In this document: one piece after another, positions 23,675 through 32,894 of the stretch
How positions within the stretch are numbered: the stretch's first letter is position 1
Layout: each line of letters starts with the position of its first letter
Origin: Limnoperna fortunei
Taxonomy: Eukaryota; Mollusca; Bivalvia; Mytilida; Modiolidae
Length of the DNA: 64,000 nucleotides
Reading direction: 5' to 3'
NCBI GenBank assembly: GCA_944474755.1
Contig: OX104114.1
Span: 81,206,623 to 81,270,622, forward strand
Notes under the pieces: generated by a model
Told to the model about the DNA's origin: nothing
Database searches by the model: none
What the model saw: only the letters and a program-made list of their open reading frames with translations
Position numbers and translations under genes: made by a program

Positions 23675-25136
23675 AGCTCACCTGACCCGAAGGGTCATGT
23701 GAGCTATTGCCATCACTTGGCGTCCGTCGTCGTCCGTCGTCGTCGTCGTCGTCTTCGTCGTCGTTAAACCACTGAAGGGATTGCTTTGAAACTTTGCACA
23801 CATCATCAGTAAAATGTCCTCTACCAAGTTTGCTCAAATCATGGCCTCAGACCAACCAACATGGCCGCCATGGCTAAAAATAGAACAGGGGGGTCAAAAT
23901 ACAGTTTTTTGCTTATAGTTCAAAAAGTATAACAGATATAGGAAAACCGAACAGACCTTCCTTCTTCAGCATCTAAAGCTCTACAAAACACTCCATTGGG
24001 TCAAAGTTGTATGATGACTCCTTGTAGGAGTTATTGCCCTTTAATTGTCAAAATTGATGATTTTTGCCATTTTTGCCTCAAAATCTTGAAAATTATTAGA
24101 ACTAGAGAAAAAGTTAGCATTGCTTAATTGTTCTGCTCTATGAGGGCTACAAAAATGACTTGAGGGGCAAGATTGTCTGATTAACCGTTTAAGAGTTATT
24201 CCCCTTGAACTGTTTTTTTTAATTTGTTTTAATTGATTTTTTAAAATATTCTCCTCTGAAACAACTGAAAGTACTGCTTTGAAACTTTGTACACATCATC
24301 TGTCAAATGTCCTCAACCAAGTTTGCACCAACCATGGCTGCAGATTAACCAACATGGCCACCATTGCTAAAAATAGGACGGTGGGGGGGGGGGGGGGTAA
24401 AATACAGTTTTTGGCTTATATTTAAAAAAGTGTAACAGATACAGGAAAACCGAAGAGACATGCCTTCATCTGCATCAAAAGCTCTACAAAACACTCCATT
24501 GGGTTGAAGTTGTATGATGACTCCTTATAGGAGTTATTGCCCTTTAATTGTCGAAATTGATTATTTTTGACATTTTTGCCTCAAAATCTTGAAAATTATT
24601 AGAACTAGAGAAAAAGTTAGCATTGCTTAATTGTTCTGCTCTATGAGGGCTACAAAAATGACTTTAGGGTCAAGATTGTCTGATGAACCGTTTAGGAATT
24701 ATTCTCCTTGAAAATTTTTTTAATCAATTTTACTAGATTTTAAAAAATCTTCTCCTCTTTAACCAATGAAAGGACTGCTTTGAAACATTGCACACATCAT
24801 CTTTAGGACGTCCTCTACCACCTGACTACCTATATAGCTACGTTGGCTTTAAATAGAAAAAATGAAAAAAGGCGGGGGGATGGGGGGGGGGGGTCGAGAG
24901 AGTTTTCGACTGATAGTTAAAAAAGTACAACAGGTACAGCAAATTTGAAGTGAACTTCCCTTCTCCCTCTAAGCATCAAAAGCTCCTCCTTATAGGAGTT
25001 ATTTCCCTTAAAAGGTCGAAATTAATGATTTTTGCAGAAGTGTTGGGCAATTCCTTATAGCAAAGAAAAGCTGGATAAAAATGGGTTGTTTGGTTTCAGG
25101 TTCAGGTGAGCGATACAGGCTCCTGGGAGCCTCTAG
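23675..25136 (+). mobile_element. HINE-like element, type 1
   Basis: It starts six bases after the previous element's CTAG, in the same orientation. 5' cap AGCTCACCTGACCCGAAGGG, GTCGTC microsatellite, three core units of ~480 bp (TTTGAAACTTTGCACACATC, then AAAATAGAACAGGGGGGTC, then GAGTTATTGCCCTTTAATTG). The second and third units carry G tracts at 24384-24398 and 24882-24893. 3' cap CAGGTGAGCGATACAGGCTC, hairpin AGGCTCCTGGGAGCCT, terminal CTAG. Confidence 0.85.
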
Positions 25137-25979
25137 TTAGATGAGTACTCTATGAGTGGACTATAAATAATGGCCAACGATTTGACAGATTTTAACGCGA
25201 AATCCATTCTGTTGAAAAATGACTCTGATTTTTGCTTACTACATTGACATGACTTTTCTTGTATCTGGTTTGTTATTATTAATAAAATGATACCAATCAT
25301 AAATTGCTTAAATTTGATAACTTCTGTTTTAATTGCGTTCACATAAGGTTTCCGCAAAAACATAATGATCTCGATACAACTATGCAATTATCTTCGGTTG
25401 AGTGAACACATTACACAGGTGACCGATTATAACAAATAAAAAATCAGCACGTGCCGATAAAAATGCAAATATGTCTAAAACTACAAAATAAAAAAAATAC
25501 GAAACTCGGTAAAAACTTCATTAATGCATTATTCTTTGATATTATTTGTTGTTTGTGGTGATTACTGTTAATCGTCATGTTGTTAGTGCACTTTTCTTCT
25601 TATTAGTGCACTAACTGGTAGTATGCGGTATTTCTACACACCGCTTTTTAAGGCAGTGCCGTTTAACAACTTGAAATTAAGACGTCAATAATCCTATTTG
25701 TTCGCACATGCTCATTTATTATGTGCGCACATGCTCATTTATTATAAAGTTGTTTATGTTCTTAGTAAGCAATATTTAATGTAAACATTATTTTATTGAT
25801 AAATGCATAGTTCACAATACATGTAGGTATAATACAAGTTGGGATTAGAAAACAAGTGCTACAAGCAAATTATAAATTCTTCTCCCAGTATATAAGAAAA
25901 TACATAGTAGAAATATTTCGTCTGGTAAAACAACTTTTTTGGCGTCAGCGCAATAAGTGCTTTTGCAATTGGTAGTGTC
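25137..25979. other. CACTA-like element interior, short duplication
   Basis: A ~22-bp unit containing GCACATGCTCATTTATTAT occurs twice at about 25704-25745. No other feature; an 84-codon minus-strand frame over 25133-25387 is not supported. Confidence 0.4.
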
Positions 25980-26071
25980 CTGGGTTTACTTCGGCAATAA
26001 AAAACTGGGCCCCATGATATAGCTGAAAAATTGCTGAAACTTGCGTCAATAGTTATTCAAACAAAAACAAT
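25980..26071 (+). mobile_element. SINE 3' fragment
   Basis: Only the end of the SINE body remains: AATAAAAAACTGGGCCCC, ATGATATAGCTGAAAAATTG and a CAAACAAAAACAA tail. Confidence 0.7.
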
Positions 26072-26654
26072 TGTTTTTTGAAGCGCAATGATAAATACAG
26101 TTCGACTTGTACATATCCCCCTCACATATCCCGGATCGGTAAAAACGTACAAGTGCATATATATGCTACAGCTGAAATACATTTTAAGAAAAAAATACTT
26201 TATGCGAAAACAGTTGTTAAAAGAGACAAATATAATTCTCGTGCATCATAATATATCTTAAAGTACACACTATCATACAACATTAAAGATATAATCAGTA
26301 TACACGTAAACACGTCTCTGCTGTAAAAATAATGGTTTATTGGAGTAAAATGCAGGTAAATACAGCGAAAGATAATTCTTGTCGTATTTCAGTAGACACT
26401 TCTCTCCTATAAAAATAATGCTTTGATATAGTAAAATGCAGTCTTTTGTAAGAAAAAACTTGTAATCCTATCATTTCATTTTGTTGACCAGAGGTACGAA
26501 ACTCAACTGTCACTGACAAAATTTGAGAATTGAGAGGTTGAGAAAATAAATTCACTACATATTGACGCTGCAATTTATTATGTAAATCTTAAACACAATG
26601 TTGGTAAACTAAATAAGTGTTGAAGTGGTCATACCCTTACGGAAATTATTAGTA

Positions 26655-27025
26655 CTTCAAGTATACTTCAAGTATACTTGCAAGTATAACTTTAGTACAA
26701 CTCAGAAGTATACTTTAAGTATACTTAAAGTATTTTGATTTTATATGCAAATTAGTTAGCCAAGTATACTTCAACCAAGTATACTTGGCTAATACTGAGA
26801 CCTTTATACTTGAAGTATACTTTAGTTATAATTTAAGTTTACTTTAGTTATACTTTAAGTATACTTAGAGAATACTAAGGTTTTATACTTGCAGTATACT
26901 TAAAGTATACTTTAGTTATACTTGAAGTATACTTTAGTTATACTTGAAATATACTTAAAGAATACTTTAGGTTTTATACTTACAGTATACTTTAAGTATA
27001 CTTAAAGTATACTTGAAGTATTATG
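26655..27025. repeat. Left AAGTATACTT array
   Basis: Dense, irregularly spaced copies of AAGTATACTT (consensus TTNAAGTATACTTNAA) with interruptions such as GGTTTTATACTT. Because the motif is palindromic, single strands can fold in many registers. Confidence 0.85.
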
Positions 27026-27276
27026 TTCAGGTACCTGACTTAACTGTACGAGTTGACTGATTGGTCCATCACTGTGGTATTTTCTGGCCTTAAACACTAA
27101 AAATCAACTAAATATTTATTCAAATAACATTAAATACAAAAATGTCTTAAAACTCCAACAAAACACTGACATGATTAAGGAGTTACTTTTTTCTCTCTGT
27201 TTTCTTTCTGTTCTTTGCTAATGTGCTGGAAAGAAAAATAAAAGTTGTGCATGCGACTGATTAATAAACAAATGTG

Positions 27277-27552
27277 GGGGGGGGGGGGGCATTTAGTTTT
27301 ACTCATGTCTGTCTGTCCTTACGAATTGTCAGACCTGTCGGACAACTACTTCCTGTTTGGGACTGGACCGATATGAAAATGTGTTAACATGAGTATGAAA
27401 ATTTCTGTCAAGCTTTTCTCAGAAACTGTACATCAGAACAATTTGAAATTTGGCAGGGTGGTTAAGTATCACAAGTTGTACGTCCTAAGCGACTTTCAGA
27501 CCTGTTGGACAACTACTTCCTGTATGGGACTTCTACATTAAACAGGAAGTTG
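27277..27552 (+). mobile_element. CCCCC-stem element, truncated copy
   Basis: The 5' stem is reduced to a G run followed by GGCATTTAGTTTTACTCATG. The body has AAGCTTTTCTCAGAAACTGT and GTACGTCCTAAGCGACTTTC as in 11171-11598. The 3' hairpin is missing. Confidence 0.7.
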
Positions 27553-28639
27553 ATACTAAACACATATAGTACATGTATATAGATTTTATCGAAAACAGTG
27601 GTACATTAATTAGCATTGACTCACAGATTTCTTGATTTACTTGTGTAAAGGTACAAAGGTACATGCCAAATATCAAGATTATTGTGATGCCACAGGACAA
27701 AGCATATAGCTAAAGTGACACTTATATGTCGCTTTGCAACATGTTGCAGGCAACACAAAATGTTACAAGTCTTCCTTGACTTTAGCTACGTTGTGTATTC
27801 AAGGGACGTTGCGTTGTTTACAATGACGTTTAATGCAAACCGCGAGACTTTTCCCGCCCCCACCACAAACGAATATTTACAGTTACGTATCAAAATGAAA
27901 ACGCAACCGAATTTCAAAATGTTGATTAATTGTGGAAAATAACTGTCGATAACAAGTTCTTTTTCTATTCTATAGATGACACGCCACACGGCAACTGATG
28001 TAATGAAGCATTTAATTTTGCCGTTCTTTGTTTTGATTGTTAAGTTTTATTGTAAATGTTAATAAATATGTTTGTTTGTTTTTAATTTATATTTCTTCGT
28101 TTTTTTCTACTAAGTTTTACACGAGAAATATAATAATTTCGAAACAAGGGAGGTTCTCGGAAATTGGAACAGCCAAAAAAACCTTTACCTAGGTAGTCGC
28201 GAAATGTAAAATTTCTGTATTTTCATATCAGAATCGAAATAATTCATGGCTGCCCCAATTTTATGGATTATTTAAATATGGGTAAGCATTATATTCATGA
28301 TATTTTACCATTCGCTAACGCATGTTATAGCCATCGCCATCGGTTCTAAAATAAATTGCGAGATAAGCAGTTAAGTAAAAGATGAATAATTTTAAATTAA
28401 CGCATGAAAAGATTATGAACTACTTCGCTAATCATTACTTACCGTCATATTTGATGAAATTCTTTAAATTGCCGCTCCAAAGCCAGGAAACAAAATTTGA
28501 ATTCTGTGACGTAGCGGAAATGGAAGTCGTATGGATAAAACAAAGTTGACACCGGAAAGACGTCAAATATCCGGAAATTACCGCGTACATAAATGAAAAA
28601 AATAAGTCCAAAGATTCCATGATGTTCCATGCTTAATTT

Positions 28640-28815
28640 GATTAAAGTTATACATTCCATGATAGTTTCAATGTGTTAAAATTTCTACGTCCATTTCCAC
28701 GCCATATCATTTTCCTTTCCATGGAATTCAATGAAATTTTTTCTTTGGTTTAATAACTTTCCATGGAAAATTATTCATTTCAACATGGAAAAACCTATTA
28801 TCATGGAAACTCTAG
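28640..28815. repeat. TTCCATGG-rich segment
   Basis: TTCCATG/CATGGAA words recur at least seven times in about 170 bp, in both orientations, suggesting another palindromic remnant inside the TA element. Confidence 0.4.
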
Positions 28816-29049
28816 GGATGGGTTACATTGATATGTATAATAATGTTGGATAATATCATTTGTTAATGTTATGTTGGCAAAAAACTGCAAAAAAACATTG
28901 TTTTAATTAAAAAAACATAGAATTTTAATTTATTTGGACTTATAAATTTTCTGTAAGATGCATTCCTCTGTCAAACTCCTGAAAAAGTCAAAGTCCAAAT
29001 AAATTCTTCAAGTATAACTTTTACATAAAATGTTTGATAATATCCAATT

Positions 29050-29255
29050 GAAGTATACTTCTTGTATACTTCAAGTATACTTGAGTTATACTTTGCTATT
29101 ACAAGGATACAAAGTATAACTCAAGTATAACTAGCTAATACTCCAAGTATACTTGGCTAATACTTTAAGTATACTTCAGTTTTCAAGTATAACAGATATA
29201 CTTAAAGTATACTTAAAGTATACTTGCCTTATACTTTAAGTATACTTGGTGCAAG
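29050..29255. repeat. Right AAGTATACTT array
   Basis: Shorter counterpart of the left array, ending ACTTTAAGTATACTTGGTGC before the CCGTAAGGG terminus. Confidence 0.85.
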
Positions 29256-29334
29256 CCAATTCCGTAAGGGTAAATAAACTATTTAAAAGTCATCGCAAAT
29301 AACAATTGCAAAAACGATTTAACTAAAAGGAATT

Positions 29335-30375
29335 CCCCCAACAACACAGAAATTATTTATTTAAATTATTTAATATTTGAGTAGTCATTAATAAAACAGT
29401 TTCATTTTAAAGCCACCGCTGACAGCAATTAAACAAATAAAATTATAAAATTAACGACATTAAGACCAATGTAAAATAAAGAACAATAAAATTATAAAAA
29501 ACTTTATAACAGTAAAAACTGCTAAAAGAACAAACCAAAACGAAACAAAAACATTTTTAAACAGTAAAATAAATTTAAATAACTCAGACTTACCATGAAA
29601 CCTGGGGGAAAAAAGAAAGTAATTAGAAACAACGCTCAAAACAAATACTTTAGAAACATCCGTCTTTTATTCTTTTCATATTCGTTACAGGTAAACAATA
29701 TGGCGGATGTGTATTGAATCTCCGATCGGCGAAGTTTCTTGTAAATTAAATTACCTTTTGATCTTCAAATGTAAATGTTATAATGCAATATTTATAAAAC
29801 AATCACAGTACCTTACGAAATACATAACTTTTATTAAAAAATTTTGCAATGAATAATACCTCTCGTTATGAAAAGTTGACAGGAAATGCATTCACGTTCG
29901 TGCATTGTAATATTTTTAATTTTTTGTACATGATCTGTATTTATTTGGACAAAAAATAATTGTATACATTGATAAAGTTATAGCCACAGACAAATTGATA
30001 GAGATCTTCAGTATAGTACATGATTGTTATCAACATTGCCCGAGGTCATTGAAATTGACCCAGGGGTTCCTATCCACAAAAAAACTTAATCTCCGAGTAA
30101 AAACCTTAATCTCCGCATCAAAACCTAAATTTCCCCATCACACCCTTAATTTAAGAAAAGAACACTTAATTTTACAGTCAACTCTTAAAAAATTAAGGTT
30201 TTGACTAGGAAATTAAGGTTTTGGCTAGGAAATTAAGGTTTTGACTAGGAAATTAAGGTTTTGGCTAGGAAATTAAGGTTTTGGCTAGGAAATTAAGGTT
30301 TTGGCTAGGAAATTAAGGTTTTGACTAGGAAATTAAGGTTTTGGCTAGGAAATTAAGGTTTTGATGTTTGTAGTG
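29335..30375 (-). repeat. Right long TIR of the CACTA-like element
   Basis: Inverse of 15365-16285. It is about 120 bp longer, mainly because the 20-bp AATTAAGGTTTTGGCTAGGA motif is expanded to nine head-to-tail copies (starts at 30191, 30211 and every 20 bp to 30351) compared with three on the left. Confidence 0.85.
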
Positions 30376-31041
30376 TTGAGGACAGATAATTGGTTTCTGT
30401 TGATTTCATCAGAAAGTGCCATCAGTTATAAGCCCTTCTTGTAGATTTACCGAGATTGAACTAAACTTTTTTCCTTTAATAGCCAATAAAAATTCTGGTG
30501 CCAGTCACAATAGTTAGAGGCCCAGCCTTTCAGTGAAATACTAGTAGTTGCTGTTGTAACTATGAAGAGTATGGTCATGAATACAATTTGATTATAGTAC
30601 AGTAGATTCCACTTAATTGCATAATATGTTAATTGCATAATTCTCTTACTTGCATAAGACTTTAAAACACCCAACCATTTCCTACACTCACCATGTAAAC
30701 AATTTCTGGTATTTGCATGACAAATATTACAAATTCCTGTTTATTGCCTAAAATTAATTAGAAATGGAATTATTACTTGTCAAAAACTGACATTTTCCTA
30801 ATGAGTTATTAACATTCCCTAGAATTTTCAAAACAACTATATTATAATTTTGTTACAAGAATTAAGGTACAGAAAAGAGTCATTGGAATTGTTTTAATAA
30901 TCAACATAACTTTTAATTTTAAAATTAAAGTGAAAACTGTATTTTCTGTTAACAAATTGTCTTTTTGTTAATTGCATATAATTGTTAATATTAGATATTT
31001 TTCTCTGAGACATCAGTAATGCAATTAAGAGGAATCCACTA
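30376..31041. repeat. Duplicated segment, unit 1, right part
   Basis: It resumes host sequence at TTGAGGACAGATAATTGG and matches 32306 onward in unit 2, through GAATACAATTTGATTATAGT and, after a difference in the embedded MITE, AAAGAGTCATTGGAATTGTT (also at 35865). It contains the TA site AAAATTAATTAGAAATGG that is the uninterrupted version of the insertion site at 32893. Confidence 0.8.
30600..31041. mobile_element. Pogo/Tigger-like MITE, ~442 bp
   Basis: CAGTAGATTCCACTTAATTG at the left and AATTAAGAGGAATCCACTA at the right are inverted, and TA lies on both sides (30598-30599, 31042-31043). CAGTAG...-type ends with TA duplication resemble pogo/Tigger elements. The corresponding element in unit 2 starts at 32534 and has a different inner left end (GGTATCCGACCC) and no clear right end. 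Confidence 0.55.
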
Positions 31042-31214
31042 TATATTAATTAGGAAAATCGGTTCTCACGTAAGATGTAGAAATATCGTCTAAGTTCAGA
31101 CTGGGGAGATACATGTAGCTTATTATGACATAATTACTAGTAACATCAAAGTTGCATGAACTTATACACAAATGGCTACTAAACATACATAAATAATTGA
31201 TTGTATATGCAACT

Positions 31215-31332
31215 TCTTTTGGGCATCAGTGCTGGGAATGATTCACTCCCGCTCTGCTACATTACGAGTAATGGGACAAAATTTGTACCCTCGCAAAAAT
31301 GAAAAAAAAGCGAAGGTACGATTATTCGTTCT
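31215..31332 (-). repeat. Dispersed ~110-bp repeat, inverse copy
   Basis: Inverse of 11625-11735: AATGATTCACTCCCGC, TTACGAGTAATGGGACAAA, CCTCGCAAAAATG, TTCGTTCTAGT. It sits directly before unit 2 of the duplicated segment. Confidence 0.7.
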
Positions 31333-32894
31333 AGTATCAGCATTGCCCTACCCCTTAGTCCCATTACCAGGCTGAAGGCTTGACTTCAGCTATTGGGATT
31401 AGCAGTGCCTGTCCCTTAGTCCCATTACCAATCTAAAGGCTTAAGTTAATTAGCAGTGTCTTGTCCCTTAGTCCCATTACCAATCAAGCTTGATCTAAGT
31501 GATTGGAATTGGCAGTGCCCCTGCCTGAAGTCCCATTACCAATCTGGAGGCTTGACTTAAGTTATTTTGGATTAGCAGTGCCCTGCCTTATATCTGAATT
31601 CTAACAATAGTATGCAGTACAAAAATCTAACTTAAGGTTTGATTTTCTACCATTTTTTTCTGGTAAAAACAGAAATATCTTTTTTTGGAAGTTTTACCTT
31701 TAACAAACTGAGGAGTTTTGTGAAAAGGCAGTGCAGTTATTTTATTTTTTAAGCATTGTTTAATTTTGTTTCTTGCTCTTTTATGTAATAAATAACTGAT
31801 TTAGACAGGGGTAAAAAGTGTTGTCAATTCTTTTTCCAATCTAATCAAAATTAAATCTTTCACTTGCTCCCCCCTTTTTTTTGCTGCAGCAACCACAGCA
31901 AAAAGGGGGAGCAAGTGAAAAATTTAATTTCAGTGCATTCGATTGTTCTTTTTCCAGAAAATTAAAAGAAATGAAATTCTTCACATCAAAACTCGAGTTT
32001 GGGCAGGGTTTTCTGTATTGCCCAATTTGAAATAAAATTAAATCTCATTAAAATGTAAGGGATTGGGCCATAGTGCCTTTGACTTCATCCTAATTACTGT
32101 TAATTACTATTGTAAAATGATAATTGACAGGAAATATGCCTTTAGTTTACAGATGTTGAGGAAAAACTGTACAGAAAGTGAGGAAGTTAACTTATTTATT
32201 TAGAATTTGATAAAAATCAGTTACAAGTGTTGTGAAAATTTAGAATTATTTTTAAAACAGGACCTTAACAAAGGGATTATCATAAAATAATATAGATAAC
32301 TAAGAATTTGAGGACAGATAATTGGTTTCTGTTGATTTCATCAGATAGTACCATCAGTTATAAGCACTTTGTGTAGATTTACCGAGATTGAACTAAACTT
32401 TTTTCCTTTAATAGCCAATAAAAATTTTGGTGCCAGTCACAACAGTTAGAGGCCCAGCCTTTCAGTGAAATACTAGTAGTTGCTGTTGTAACTATGAAGA
32501 GTATGGTCATGAATACAATTTTGATTATAGTACAGTAGATTCCACTTTAGGTATCCGACCCATAATTGAAGTTACCGATTAATTTAATTTTTTCGACCAA
32601 GAAATACAGCTGTATTAAATCAATGTACTGCTAATTAATGATACAAATAAAAATAATTGTTTTACTTCTAGTCAATGTTAAAAGTTAGTTACTCAAATAG
32701 TATTTCCCTAACATTAATTTACCGAGGTTTGCTCCATTAAAATCAAAGGACATCCGGGACACCAGCTATGATCATGTGGTCAATTGTGTTCCGGACACCT
32801 TAACTTCATATTATGTTAATTGGTTGAAACTTTAAAACACCAACCATTTCCTATACTCTCCATGTTAAAAAATCCTGTTTATTGCCTAAAATTA
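31333..32894. repeat. Duplicated segment, unit 2, left part (empty CACTA site)
   Basis: It starts with a short version of the 61-bp minisatellite (31333-31590), runs through the hairpin at 31855-31925, and crosses the empty CACTA insertion site at AAGAATTTGAGGACAG (32301-32316). It ends at the TA (32893-32894) where the 2.8-kb element is inserted. Confidence 0.8.
31855..31925. repeat. Conserved hairpin CTTTCACTTGCTCCCCC
   Basis: CTTTCACTTGCTCCCCCC and GGGGGAGCAAGTGAAA flank a CAGCAACCACAGC loop region with a further GCTG/CAGC stem. The unit 1 counterpart is at about 14975-15058. A half-site GGGGGAGCAAGTGGAAGATT recurs at 60202. Confidence 0.65.

Larger units (their letters stand above)
26634..29270. 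mobile_element. TA-flanked element with AAGTATACTT arrays, 2,637 bp
   Basis: Ends are CCCTTACGGAAAT and ATTCCGTAAGGG, each bordered by TA (26632-26633 and 29271-29272), as expected of the Tc1/mariner superfamily. Subterminal arrays of the self-complementary 10-mer AAGTATACTT and variants cover about 26655-27025 and 29050-29255. The middle contains a CCCCC-stem element (27277-27552) and a segment related to the palindromic MITE at 6622. No transposase was recognised. Confidence 0.7.
15365..30375. mobile_element. CACTA/EnSpm-like element, 15,011 bp, nested
   Basis: The ends are CACTACAAACACCAAAAC on the left and the inverse, ending GTAGTG, on the right, flanked by TTG at 15362-15364 and 30376-30378. 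The joined flanks (AATTTG and AGGACAG) occur intact as the empty site at 32306-32315 in the neighbouring duplicate, so the borders are exact. CACTA termini with a 3-bp duplication are diagnostic of the CACTA/EnSpm superfamily. The inverted arms are about 0.92-1.04 kb, very long for the group, with clustered AACCTTAATTTCC subterminal motifs. The interior holds only other mobile elements and AT-rich DNA; no transposase was recognised, so it is non-autonomous or gutted. Confidence 0.8.

Noticed and set aside
15365..30375. Large inverted duplication from chromosomal rearrangement
   Set aside because: The CACTAC ends, the 3-bp duplication and the intact empty site at 32306 fit transposition better.
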